This document shows, in pieces, positions 9,515 to 18,688 of a stretch of DNA of 64,000 bases. Below the pieces are notes generated by a model. That model saw only the letters and a program-made list of their open reading frames with translations, ran no database searches and was not told the origin of the DNA. The number at the start of each line of letters is the position of its first letter. Position 1 is the first letter of the stretch. A program made the translations under genes and the position numbers. Origin of the DNA: Jidongwangia harbinensis (GTDB taxonomy: Bacteria > Actinomycetota > Actinomycetes > Mycobacteriales > Micromonosporaceae); contig NZ_JAIWNC010000043.1 in NCBI RefSeq assembly GCF_020216025.1, positions 1 through 64,000 on the forward strand. Reading direction: 5' to 3'.

Positions 9515-12500
9515 GTGAAGCGTTCCCGCCGCGCGGTCGCCGCCCTGACCGCAGTGATCACCACCCTTGCCCTGGCCGTCGGCACGCCGGCCACCGCCGA
9601 ACCGAAGGAGCCCGACTACCGGCCGGGTGCACCCGCGACGCAGAAGAAGGTGCCAACCACCGCCGTGCCACCGGCTGCCCCGCCGGCACAACCCGAGATA
9701 CGACAGGCGGCGACCAAGCCTGCGCCGCAATGGCCTGCCGCGTCCAGCGCCCTGGTCAACCTGGCCGCTACCTCGAAACAAGCGGTGACGTCACCGGTCC
9801 GGGTCTCACGGACGGGTGCCGTCACCGGGCAGGTCCGGGTCGACGTGCTCGACCGGTCCACGACCGATCGGGCCGGCGTCCGCGGACTGCTGATCCGGCT
9901 CGGTCGCGCCACGCCGGCCCCAGCCGCCGACTCGGTTAACGTGACCGTCGACTACCGCTCGTTCCGCACCGCGTACGGCGGCGACTGGGCCACCCGGCTC
10001 CGGCTGACCACGTTGCCGGAATGCGCCCTCACCACACCGGACAAGATCGGTTGCGCGGGCTCAGCCTTGCCGTCGCGCAACGACGCCAAAGCCGGCTCTG
10101 TGTCGGCCACCGTGCCGCTCGCCACCGGCACACTCATCGCCGTGACCGCCGGCCCGTCCGGACCGGCAGGCGCATTCACCGCCACCTCGCTGCAGCCATC
10201 GTCAACCTGGTCGGCCGGCGGCAACAGCGGCACCTTCGGCTGGTCGTACCCCATGCGGGTGCCGCCGGCCGCCAACGGCCCGGCGCCGGCCGCCGGGCTG
10301 TCCTACTCCTCGCAGTCGGTCGACGGCCGGCACGCGGCCAGCAACAATCAGCCGGGTTGGGCGGGGGAGGGCTTCGAGACCACCACCGGCGGCTTCATCG
10401 AACGCCGCTACGAGTCCTGCCTGCAGGACATGGACGCGAACGCGGCCGGCGACAAGCCGAACAACACCGAGAAAACCGGCGATCTGTGCTGGGCCACCGA
10501 CAACGCGATGCTGTCGCTGGGCAACCACTCCGGCGAACTCCTCTACAACGCCACCGAGAAGCGCTGGCACCTGCGTAACGACGACGGTTCCCGGATCGAG
10601 CGCAAGACCGGCGCAGTCAACGGCGACGACGACGGCGAATGGTGGGTGGTGACCACCACCGACGGCACCCAGTACTGGTTCGGCGCCCACCGGCTGCCCG
10701 GTTGGGCGGCCAACGACCCGGTTACCAACTCGACGTGGACCGTGCCCGTCTTCGGCAACCACTCCCGTGAACCCTGCAACGAGAGCGCATACGCCGACTC
10801 CGACTGCACCCAGGCCTGGCGCTGGAACCTCGACTACGTCGTCGACCTGCACGGCAACTCCGCCTCGTACTGGTACCAGAAAGAGACCAACCGGTACGCG
10901 CGCAACAAGAAGGCCACCGACCTCGCGTTGTACGACCGCGGCGGATACCTGGATCACGCTGACTACGGCACGCGGCGCGACGACGGCACAGAAACCGTGC
11001 TCAATACCCAGGCGCCGGCCCGGATCGATTTCGCGGTCGCCGACCGCTGCCTGTCCGACTGCGGCACCCACAACGAGGCGCGCTGGCCAGACACACCATG
11101 GGACCAGGATTGCCAGGCTGACAAGGACGACTGCCGCAACGTCTCGCCGACGTTCTGGTCCACCAAGCGGCTGGCGTCGGTGACCACCCAGTTGCGCGAT
11201 GGCACGGGCTGGGACGACGTCGAGCGATGGACACTGACCCACACGTTCCCCGACCCGGGAGACACCACTCGCGCAGGACTATGGCTGTCCAAGCTGTCGC
11301 ACGCCGGTCTGGTCGGCGGCATCGAAACCGTGCCGGACACCGAGTTCACCGGCGTCCAACTCGCCAACCGGGTCGACACCATCGACTTCGCCGCCGCGAT
11401 GAACTGGTGGCGTATCTCGCAGATCCGCACCGAGACCGGCGGCACCATCAGCGTGGTCTACTCCGACCCCGACTGCGTTGCCAAGACCCGCGTGCCGACA
11501 GACCCTGCGAACAACACGTTGCGCTGTTACCCGGTGCGGTGGACGCCGGAGGGCTACCAGAACCCGGTCACCGATTACTTCCACCGGTACCTGGTCAAGA
11601 CCGTGTACGAGGCCGACAACACCGGCGGCGTCACACCGAAAGGCAGCCCGCGCAAGGTCACTACCTACTCGTACCACGGCGATCCGGCCTGGCACTACGC
11701 AGACGACGACGGCCTGGTCGAGAAGAAGGACAAGACCTGGTCGGTGTGGCGCGGCTACAGCAAGGTCGGCGTCACCACCGGCGACGCGGGGGAGCAGCAG
11801 TACACCGAGAGCACGTACTTCCGCGGAATGCACGGCGACAAAGCGTCCTCCGGCACCCGGACGGTGACGATGCCGGGCACCGGCGTCCCGACGGTCAACG
11901 ACGAGGACTCGTACGCGGGAATGGTCCGGGAGAGCACCGTCCACAACGGGCCAGGATCCGCCATCATCTCCAGGTCCGTCAGTGAACCGTGGCGGTCCGG
12001 CATCACGGCCTCGCGCACCATCAACGGCGACACCGTGGAGGCCCGCTTCTCCGGCGTCACCGCCACCCACCACCGCACCGTGCGGGACGGCGGCCGCCCG
12101 GACCAGGTACGCACCATCCGCAAAACCTTCGACAAGTACGGCATGGTGATCGCCGAGGACGACAGCGGCGACACCGCTGTCACCGGCGACGAGTCCTGCA
12201 CGAAAACCGCGCTCGAACCGCGCAACACCACCATCTGGCTGCTCACCCCGGAGCACCGAGAGCAGACGTTCGCCACCACCTGCGCGGCGGCCGCCGACCT
12301 AGCAAACCTCACCGAATCCCACGTCATCTCGGACACCCGGTCCTTCTACGACGACCACGACCACGGCGCCCCACCCAGCAAAGGTCTGCTGACCCGTAGC
12401 GAGGCGGCGTCCGCCTGGAACACCGGCAATCCCACATTCCAGCAAGTAAGCCGCGCCAGCTACGACACCCACGGACGGATTACGGCGTCGTGGGACGGAC

Positions 12501-15500
12501 TCGATCACGTCACCGCGACGGCCTACACCCCGACGACAGGCGGACTGGCCACCCACACCAAAGCGACCAACGCCCTCGGCCACGAGACCACCACCACGCT
12601 GCACCCAGCGTGGGGCTTGCCCACCAGGATCGTGGACGCGAACGACAAGGTCACCACAGCGACATACGATCCGCTCGGCCGAGCCACGGCGGTGTGGAAA
12701 CCAGGCCGCGTCCAAGGCGTCGACACCCCCAACGAGAAGTTCGCCTACAGGATCCGCAACGACGAGACGAGCTGGGTCAGCAGCAGCACCCTCAACCCCG
12801 CCGGCAACTACGTCACGACCTACACGCTCTACGACGGCCTGCTGCGCACCCGGCAGACCCAGGTTCCGTCTGCGAGCGGCGGACGGCTACTTACCGATGT
12901 CTTCTACGACACGTCCGGCCGCAAAGTGCGCGAACACGGCGCCTACTACGCGTCCGGCACGCCGAGTGGTGACCTCAACACAGCCACCGATCGGCAGGAT
13001 GTGCCGAAGCAGACCAGAACCGTGTACGACGGCGCCGGCCGGGTCACCGCGGAGATCTTCCAGCCGTACACCAAAGAGCGCTGGCAAACGGCGATGCGCT
13101 ACGGCGGAGACCACATCGACGTCACGCCGCCGACCGGCGGAACGGCCACGGCAACCTACACCGACGCGCTCGGCCGAACAGTAGCCACCCGCCAATACCA
13201 CGGTCCAACCCCGACCGGTGACTACGACGCCACCACCTACACATTCAACGCGAAACGGCAGCTGCAGAAGGTCACCGACACGGCGGGCAACACCTGGTCG
13301 TACACCTACGACCTGCGCGGTCGCCAGCTCACCTTCACCGACCCCGACAAGGGCAAGACCACCAACGAATACGACAACGCCGGCCGGATGACCTCCGCCA
13401 CCGACGCACGCGGCATCAAGCTGATCTACCAGTACGACGAACTCGACCGGCGCACCGCGCTGCTGCAGTCCGGCGTCGGCGCGCGGGCCCGCTGGACGTA
13501 CGACACGGTGGCCACGGGACAGCTGACACAGTCGGTGCGGCTGGTCGGCACGGCCAGCTACATCAAAAGGATCAACTCGTACGACGACCGCTACAAGCCG
13601 ACGAGCGAGACGGTCACCGTCCCCGCCGCCGAGGCTGGGTTGGCCGGCACATACACGTTCGCGAACAGCTACGCGCTCGACGGCAGCCTCGCGGCCACCA
13701 CCTATCCGGAATCCGCCGACCTCCCGCTGGAGACCACCCAGTACCGCTACAACGAGAACACTGGCCTGGTCAACCAGCTCATGAGCACGTACGGCACCAC
13801 ATCCACGAGTTACGTCTCGCGCACCGACTACGACGCCCAAAACTCGATCAATCAGTACGTGCTCTACACCGGCCACTACTCAGAAACCGGCAGCCGGGTC
13901 TACCGGGTCATCGACCGCGAACTCGAAACCGGGCGCGTGATCGGCATTCGGACCGACCGGGAGTCGGTGAGCCCGCACACGGTGGCGAACACCCGCTACA
14001 CCTTCGACGCCGCCGGCAACATCACTCAGGCCCAGGACGCTGCGGCCGGGGACGCCCAGTGCTTCCGATACGACGGACTGCGGCGGCTCAGCGAGGCGTG
14101 GACGCCGGCCACGGCGCCGTGCAGCACCAACCCAGCAACGTCGCTGCTCGGCGGACCGGCGCCGTATTGGCAGTCGTGGACATACAACGCCGTCGGCAAC
14201 CGGCTCACCCAGGTCGACCACGCCGTCGGCTCGGTCACCACCGACCGCACCACCCGGTACGACTACCCGGCGGCCGGCGGCACTCAGCCGCACGCGCTGG
14301 CCAGCACCACCGTGACTAACGGCAGCACCACCACGACCAGCTCGTACTCCTACGACGCCACCGGCGGCATGCAATCCCGGCCGGTCGCCGGTGGCGCCCA
14401 GACGCTTGCCTACGACCCCGAGGCGCGGCTCGGCACCAGCACCGACTCGGGCGGGAGCACCACCTACATCTACGACGCCGACGGCAACCGGCTGATCAGC
14501 CGCGACCCGGCCGGGTCGACGCTCTACCTGGCCGGCGAAGACCGACGCTGGACCAAGGCCACCGGCAAGGTCGCGACAACCCGGTACTACTCATACGCCG
14601 GTTCCTCGATCGCCTCGCGGAACGCGGCCGGCCTGACCTGGTTGGCGCCGGATCACCAGGGCACCGGCACAGTCGCGATCAACGAGCGTACGCAGGCGGC
14701 AGTGGTCCGCCGGCAGAAGCCGTTCGGCGAGTCCCGCGGCGCGACCGTGACGTGGCCCAACGGCAAGGGGTTCGTCGGCGGAAACGTCGACCCGACCGGC
14801 CTCACGCAGCTCGGCGCCCGGATGTACGACCCGGCCATCGGCCGCTTCACCTCGGTCGACCCGGTGCAGGACCTCAACGATCCACAGCAGTGGAACGGCT
14901 ACAGCTACGCCAACAACTCGCCCGTCACCGGATCGGACCCGGACGGACTGCGGCCCCTGTTCGCCGGGGGCGACCCACTCGAGGACCGGAGGATCCTTCA
15001 GGAAGAAGGCTTGGAGACCCGGCAGGACAGTCGCGGGAAGTGGGTCATCACCTCCGCGGGCAAGGGCTCAGCGCCCAAGGGGTCGTGGATGGAGCACTAC
15101 TGGAACACCGTCCGGAAGACTCCGAAGAGCGGCAAGTACTCGCACATCTACGGCCACGGAGTCACCGACAAGACCCTGTTCGGTGCGGCGGCGGTATACG
15201 ACAATGACGGCAACCTGGTCGCTCAGGACGACAACTTCCGCAGCGGCGGCGGCTTGCTGCCGGACGAACGCATCCAGGGCGATCAGCACATTGAGCCTCG
15301 CGTGGTGAAGTGGTACGAGTCGGCCGGCAAACTCAAACCCGGCTACACGCTTGTCATCACCGTCAACAAGGAGGGTGCGCCGTCGTGCAACTCCTGCCGC
15401 CCGTTCCTCGCCGATACTGCCGCCAAGAAGGGCATTCGTGTCCTCTATATGGAACCAGGCAAGGCGCCGGTACCGTTCGGCGAGACGAACTCCTCGGCGC

Positions 15501-15769
15501 AACTCAAAGGCAACATCGTGTCTCCCCGCGCGCCGATCAAGACGAAGCCGCAGCAGCTAAGCCCAGCCGAACCGCACGCCGGGAAGACGCCGGTCCGCCC
15601 ACGGGGCGGTACCGGCAACATGGGCCGCGGGATGAGTGGCACTGCCGGCACATTGGGCGCGTTCGGCATGGCCGCGGATCTCTACTTCCTCGTCCGGTAC
15701 GGTCCGTGCGCGCTAGCCCCAGTTCCGATACCGGAGTGCCAGCCGCAGAGTCCACTTGTCCTGGATTGA
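9515..15769 (+). CDS. RHS-repeat polymorphic toxin with deaminase-like C-terminal region
   Basis: Protein of 2084 residues. GTG 9515 is preferred to the GTG overlapping the previous stop (9461) because GGAGGAG lies at 9503-9509 and a signal peptide follows (MKRSRRAVAA, TTLALAVGTPATA). YD/RHS repeats fill roughly residues 1000-1750. The RHS core ends GARMYDPAIGRFTSVDPV ... SDPDGL near residue 1810, the usual junction to a variable toxin. The toxin region carries H1925-I-E1927 and PSC1958-N-S-C1961, the HxE ... CxxC zinc arrangement of the cytidine deaminase superfamily, including bacterial toxin deaminases. Unusually, about 95 residues with a Gly/Ala-rich hydrophobic stretch follow the deaminase core instead of the protein ending there. 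The next gene is a likely immunity partner. Whether the target is DNA, RNA or a nucleotide cannot be told from sequence. Confidence 0.87.
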   Translation: MKRSRRAVAALTAVITTLALAVGTPATAEPKEPDYRPGAPATQKKVPTTAVPPAAPPAQPEIRQAATKPAPQWPAASSALVNLAATSKQAVTSPVRVSRTGAVTGQVRVDVLDRSTTDRAGVRGLLIRLGRATPAPAADSVNVTVDYRSFRTAYGGDWATRLRLTTLPECALTTPDKIGCAGSALPSRNDAKAGSVSATVPLATGTLIAVTAGPSGPAGAFTATSLQPSSTWSAGGNSGTFGWSYPMRVPPAANGPAPAAGLSYSSQSVDGRHAASNNQPGWAGEGFETTTGGFIERRYESCLQDMDANAAGDKPNNTEKTGDLCWATDNAMLSLGNHSGELLYNATEKRWHLRNDDGSRIERKTGAVNGDDDGEWWVVTTTDGTQYWFGAHRLPGWAANDPVTNSTWTVPVFGNHSREPCNESAYADSDCTQAWRWNLDYVVDLHGNSASYWYQKETNRYARNKKATDLALYDRGGYLDHADYGTRRDDGTETVLNTQAPARIDFAVADRCLSDCGTHNEARWPDTPWDQDCQADKDDCRNVSPTFWSTKRLASVTTQLRDGTGWDDVERWTLTHTFPDPGDTTRAGLWLSKLSHAGLVGGIETVPDTEFTGVQLANRVDTIDFAAAMNWWRISQIRTETGGTISVVYSDPDCVAKTRVPTDPANNTLRCYPVRWTPEGYQNPVTDYFHRYLVKTVYEADNTGGVTPKGSPRKVTTYSYHGDPAWHYADDDGLVEKKDKTWSVWRGYSKVGVTTGDAGEQQYTESTYFRGMHGDKASSGTRTVTMPGTGVPTVNDEDSYAGMVRESTVHNGPGSAIISRSVSEPWRSGITASRTINGDTVEARFSGVTATHHRTVRDGGRPDQVRTIRKTFDKYGMVIAEDDSGDTAVTGDESCTKTALEPRNTTIWLLTPEHREQTFATTCAAAADLANLTESHVISDTRSFYDDHDHGAPPSKGLLTRSEAASAWNTGNPTFQQVSRASYDTHGRITASWDGLDHVTATAYTPTTGGLATHTKATNALGHETTTTLHPAWGLPTRIVDANDKVTTATYDPLGRATAVWKPGRVQGVDTPNEKFAYRIRNDETSWVSSSTLNPAGNYVTTYTLYDGLLRTRQTQVPSASGGRLLTDVFYDTSGRKVREHGAYYASGTPSGDLNTATDRQDVPKQTRTVYDGAGRVTAEIFQPYTKERWQTAMRYGGDHIDVTPPTGGTATATYTDALGRTVATRQYHGPTPTGDYDATTYTFNAKRQLQKVTDTAGNTWSYTYDLRGRQLTFTDPDKGKTTNEYDNAGRMTSATDARGIKLIYQYDELDRRTALLQSGVGARARWTYDTVATGQLTQSVRLVGTASYIKRINSYDDRYKPTSETVTVPAAEAGLAGTYTFANSYALDGSLAATTYPESADLPLETTQYRYNENTGLVNQLMSTYGTTSTSYVSRTDYDAQNSINQYVLYTGHYSETGSRVYRVIDRELETGRVIGIRTDRESVSPHTVANTRYTFDAAGNITQAQDAAAGDAQCFRYDGLRRLSEAWTPATAPCSTNPATSLLGGPAPYWQSWTYNAVGNRLTQVDHAVGSVTTDRTTRYDYPAAGGTQPHALASTTVTNGSTTTTSSYSYDATGGMQSRPVAGGAQTLAYDPEARLGTSTDSGGSTTYIYDADGNRLISRDPAGSTLYLAGEDRRWTKATGKVATTRYYSYAGSSIASRNAAGLTWLAPDHQGTGTVAINERTQAAVVRRQKPFGESRGATVTWPNGKGFVGGNVDPTGLTQLGARMYDPAIGRFTSVDPVQDLNDPQQWNGYSYANNSPVTGSDPDGLRPLFAGGDPLEDRRILQEEGLETRQDSRGKWVITSAGKGSAPKGSWMEHYWNTVRKTPKSGKYSHIYGHGVTDKTLFGAAAVYDNDGNLVAQDDNFRSGGGLLPDERIQGDQHIEPRVVKWYESAGKLKPGYTLVITVNKEGAPSCNSCRPFLADTAAKKGIRVLYMEPGKAPVPFGETNSSAQLKGNIVSPRAPIKTKPQQLSPAEPHAGKTPVRPRGGTGNMGRGMSGTAGTLGAFGMAADLYFLVRYGPCALAPVPIPECQPQSPLVLD

Positions 15770-15831
15770 CCCCTCGCGCACGTTGCCCGGCCGCTGCTGG
15801 CGGCCAGGCGACCGTTGTTAAGGTGATTCGC

Positions 15832-16803
15832 ATGCCCGAACGTCGAAACGATGCGGAGTCCGTCCATTGGGCGTCGCTCGAGGTGTACGGCCCGCCCGAA
15901 GAGGTTCCTGTGGCGCTCCACGCGATCTGGTCGAGCGATCCCGAGCGGCGGATGCTCGGCTACGAGTACCTCTCTGACCGGCTCGTGCACCAAGGATCCC
16001 GCTCGCCGGCCTCCGCCGCGGCAGTTCCGTTCCTTATCGATGTAGTCGCCGACCCTGCCGCGCCAGACCGGTTTGCCGCCTGCCAGGTGCTACGGCAGAT
16101 CGCCATCGGCGAGGAGGAGTTCACGCTCAACGAGCGGCCGAACTTCGCGCACCTGCGGCAGGAGGCGGCGCGCAGGGCAACCATGACAGTCGAGGAACTG
16201 AAGGCGGATGAGGCCGCGTGGGTCGCTGGCGCCGCGGACCTGCAGGAGCGCGCCGCGCGCGAGCGGCGCACCTCCTTCTCGAACGTCGAACGAGATCGTC
16301 TGACCGAGCAGTGGGACATCGAGGCATATGACGCCGTGCGAGCCGGTGTGCCGGTATACGTCGTCGCTCTGTCAGCCAACCACCCTGCCACCCAGATCTA
16401 CGCCGCTCAGCTACTGGCGTACTTCCCGGAGGAATCACCGTCGGTAGTACCGGCGTTGATTCCGCTGATCGGTGGAGAGGATCCCATCGTGGCGTCAGCC
16501 GCCGCGGTGGCAGCCGGCATCTGCGCCCGCGGCACCGAAGACCCTGCAGCCGCGGCGGCAATCGCCGCCCGCTGGGAACGTGCCGAAAACTTGGCTGAGC
16601 GGTGGGCTACCGGAATCGGCCTCGCGCAACTACTGAATGATCCAGGCCCGGAAATCCTAGCCGACGTCGAGGCCGCAACCGAGGCGCCGGCACCGGTCCC
16701 GCATTTCCCTTTCCTTGACGGCGACATCGCGGCGGTTGCTGCCTACACGCTGGACCGTCTCGAGGACAGACACACCACACCGTCCGGCCCCTGGCGGGCC
16801 TGA
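15832..16803 (+). CDS. HEAT-like repeat protein, probable immunity protein for the RHS toxin
   Basis: Protein of 323 residues from ATG 15832, preceded by AAGGTGA (15820-15826). No signal peptide, so cytosolic. The sequence is alpha-helical and repetitive (PASAAAVPFLIDVVAD, EESPSVVPALIPLIG, EDPIVASAAAVAAGI), typical of HEAT-like solenoids. It follows the toxin gene by 62 bp on the same strand, the standard place for an immunity gene, and HEAT-like proteins are known immunity proteins in polymorphic toxin systems. The pairing is inferred from position. Confidence 0.62.
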   Translation: MPERRNDAESVHWASLEVYGPPEEVPVALHAIWSSDPERRMLGYEYLSDRLVHQGSRSPASAAAVPFLIDVVADPAAPDRFAACQVLRQIAIGEEEFTLNERPNFAHLRQEAARRATMTVEELKADEAAWVAGAADLQERAARERRTSFSNVERDRLTEQWDIEAYDAVRAGVPVYVVALSANHPATQIYAAQLLAYFPEESPSVVPALIPLIGGEDPIVASAAAVAAGICARGTEDPAAAAAIAARWERAENLAERWATGIGLAQLLNDPGPEILADVEAATEAPAPVPHFPFLDGDIAAVAAYTLDRLEDRHTTPSGPWRA

Positions 16804-16964
16804 CGCGTGCGCGGGCCGCAATGTCGATGGCGGCTTGAGAACGTCATTCGGCTGAAAGCAGAGTGCTGCCGAGGCTTGTCTGCAGGTGCAGCAGCAACGA
16901 CAAATCGTCCTACCGGTCGAGGCAGTGGCGCCAGTTGGATGGGGCCGCTATTATTCTGGCATGC

Positions 16965-16979
16965 GCACTTATAGTGCGT
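16965..16979. promoter_or_regulatory. orphan palindrome CGCACT-TAT-AGTGCG
   Basis: A perfect 6-bp inverted repeat with a 3-bp centre, of the size bound by MarR/GntR-type dimers, in an otherwise empty region. No gene starts nearby, so it may be left over from a lost gene or be part of the adjacent direct repeat structure. Confidence 0.25.
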
Positions 16980-16994
16980 ATCCAAGCGGATTTC

Positions 16995-17076
16995 GGGGAC
17001 CTGAATCCCCCTCCGGACACCTCAATTCATGATCCACGGCCGCCGGTCGCCATGAATTCGTATCCAACTCGAGCCC
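16995..17076. repeat. direct repeat copy A with tRNA-like 3' end
   Basis: About 82 bp, imperfectly repeated at 17424-17507. It starts with a T-arm/acceptor-like stretch (CCCCCTCCGGACAC) and continues through GATCCACGGC ... CGGTCGCC to CCAACTCG. Within it AATTCATG (17024-17031) and CATGAATT (17051-17058) form a perfect inverted repeat. Confidence 0.75.
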
Positions 17077-17344
17077 GGAGTTGAAGCCCCACGGCAGGCT
17101 TCGGCCGTAGGCGTCCCGGCCCGTCGTCGGTTTGGGTGACGGCGGAGGTGGACTCGTGGATCCCTCGTTTCGGCCGCCGTGGCCGCCGGGGGAGGAGTTG
17201 CTGCCCCTCGTTTACCCCTCGAAAACAGCGCGAAGACACGACAAGTGATGCAAGCGCCCAGGCGCACCTACTCGATGTTTACGCAGGTAGCAGCGCGTTG
17301 GTGGCAAGTGATGAAAGGACCGGAATTCGTGTGACTCAGTACAA

Positions 17345-17375
17345 GGGGTCGCAGGTTCAAATCCCCACCCCCGAC
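17345..17375 (+). other. tRNA 3'-end-like fragment
   Basis: GGTTCAAATCC with flanking pairing bases and a GC-rich end (ACCCCCGAC) looks like the T-arm and 3' acceptor strand of a tRNA. No matching 5' acceptor strand, D-arm or anticodon arm lies in the 90 bases upstream, so this is not a functional tRNA. It could be an att-site remnant. Confidence 0.35.
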
Positions 17376-17423
17376 GGCGGTTCAGGGCAGCAACAGGTCC
17401 TCATGCAGCTGCACCATGTAGTA

Positions 17424-17507
17424 GGGGTTCAAGTCCCCCTCCGGACACACTTTAGTACATGATCCACGGCCACCGGTCGCCGTGGATTTGTGGTCCAACT
17501 CGGGCCG
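17424..17507. repeat. direct repeat copy B with tRNA-like 3' end and hairpin
   Basis: Second copy of the direct repeat, 429 bp after copy A. Here the T-arm-like part is better kept (GGGGTTCAAGTCCCCCTCC). It contains a perfect 9-bp inverted repeat, ATCCACGGC (17462-17470) with GCCGTGGAT (17479-17487), and an 8-nt loop. The truncated gene that follows begins right at its end, consistent with this being a recombination junction. Confidence 0.72.
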
Positions 17508-17962
17508 CCGACACGTCGTCGTTCTGCGAGACGCTGCTGCCGATGCGCGGGCTGGCGGCGTACCCGGACCGCGACGCCGCCGCGGCCGCCCGCCGCGCCG
17601 CCGAGGTCCTGCTCGTCCGCCGGCTGGCCTACCGGGTCAGCACCGGAGAACTGATCAGACCGGAGTTCGTCAAGCTGCACTACCCGCTGTACTGGCACTA
17701 CGACGTGCTCGGCGGGCTGAAGGGCCTGGCCGAACTCGGCCTGCTCGGCGACCCGCGGTGCACCGACGCGCTGGACCTGATCGAGTCGCTGCAACAGGCC
17801 GACGGCTGGCCCGCGCACGCCCGCTACTACCGGGCCTCCGCCGACGTGGCGCTGCATAACGACTCGGTCGACTGGGGCGGCACCAGCACCCGCCGCGCCA
17901 ATCCGTGGGTCACCGTGGACGCGCTGGCCGTCCTCCGCGAAGCCGGCCGCCTCCGGCTGTGA
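17503..17962 (+). pseudogene. N-terminally truncated prenyltransferase/squalene-cyclase-like protein
   Basis: About 150 residues survive, ending VDALAVLREAGRLRL before TGA. The segment KLHYPLYWHYDVLGGLKGL ... DLIESLQQADGWP ... RANPWVTVDALAVL resembles the C-terminal half of a family of actinobacterial proteins with squalene-cyclase-like alpha-barrel repeats of roughly 300 residues. No start codon with a ribosome site precedes it. Similarity starts within a few bases of direct repeat B, so the 5' half appears to have been lost in the event that made the repeats. Confidence 0.55.
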
Positions 17963-18004
17963 CCGGGTTACCATCGCCGGACGGGCGGACGCATGGGGGA
18001 CGCG

Positions 18005-18688
18005 ATGCGGGTTGAGCAGCTGTGGCGCTACCCGGTGAAGTCCGTGGGCGGTGAGCGGCTCACCGCCGCCACGGCGGGCCCGTCCGGGCTGGCCGGCGAC
18101 CGGGTACTCGCCGTGCTCGACGAACGCGACGAGGTCACCTGGGCGGGCGCCGTACCGGGTCTCATGCGGGTGCGGGCCGTCACGGCCGGCCCGGGGGTGG
18201 CCGAGCTGATCCTGCCGGACGGCGCGCGGGTCCGCTCCGACGCGCCGGACGCCGACGCCCGGCTCAGCGCCGCCGTCGAGGCGAAGGTGCGGCTGGCCGG
18301 GCACCGGCCGGACACGCCGGACGCCGCGCTGCACGTGCTGACCACGACCACGCTGCGCACCCTCGCCCGGGCGCTGCCGGACAGCGCGCTCGACGTCACC
18401 CGGTTCCGGCCCAACCTGGTGCTCGACGACGTCGCCGACGACTCCGCCACCGGATACCCCGAGCACCGCTGGATCGGCCGGCGGATGGCGGTCGGCGCGG
18501 TGCGGTTGCGCTTCACCGGGGGCTGCGACCGGTGCGTGATGATCACCAAGGAGACGCCCACCGTGCCGCACGACCGGGGCGTGCTGCGCTGGGTGGCGCG
18601 GGAACTCGGCAACACCCTCGGGGTGTACGCGGCGGTGGAGGCGGGCGGCGAGGTCCGCGCCACCGACGAGGCCCGCTGGCTCGACTAG
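18005..18688 (+). CDS. MOSC domain-containing protein
   Basis: Protein of 227 residues. ATG 18005 (MRVEQLWRYPVKS) is preferred over ATG 17993 because GGGGGA lies just upstream of it. The N-terminal MOSC beta-barrel-like domain (LWRYPVKSVGGERL) and C-terminal MOSC domain (TRFRPNLVLDD, CDRCVMITKETP, a single GCDRC cysteine cluster) match the YcbX-like group, thought to bind molybdenum cofactor or sulfur and to act on N-hydroxylated compounds. No redox partner is fused. It converges with the aldo/keto reductase gene with no bases between the stop codons. Confidence 0.85.
   Translation: MRVEQLWRYPVKSVGGERLTAATAGPSGLAGDRVLAVLDERDEVTWAGAVPGLMRVRAVTAGPGVAELILPDGARVRSDAPDADARLSAAVEAKVRLAGHRPDTPDAALHVLTTTTLRTLARALPDSALDVTRFRPNLVLDDVADDSATGYPEHRWIGRRMAVGAVRLRFTGGCDRCVMITKETPTVPHDRGVLRWVARELGNTLGVYAAVEAGGEVRATDEARWLD

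Larger units (their letters stand above)
16804..17423. other. gene-poor scar region between the toxin locus and the truncated cyclase-like gene
   Basis: About 620 bp in which I find no convincing gene on either strand. It contains the orphan palindrome, direct repeat copy A and a tRNA-like 3' fragment, and ends at direct repeat copy B. Open frames here have no recognisable domains or good ribosome sites. The content looks like the remains of integration and excision events. Confidence 0.55.

Noticed and set aside
17081..17420. Integrase or excisionase gene between the direct repeats
   Set aside because: No frame in this stretch shows recombinase motifs or a plausible start with a ribosome site.
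17345..17447. Complete tRNA genes
   Set aside because: T-arm-like and 3' acceptor-like stretches are present, but no matching 5' acceptor strand, D-arm or anticodon arm is found.
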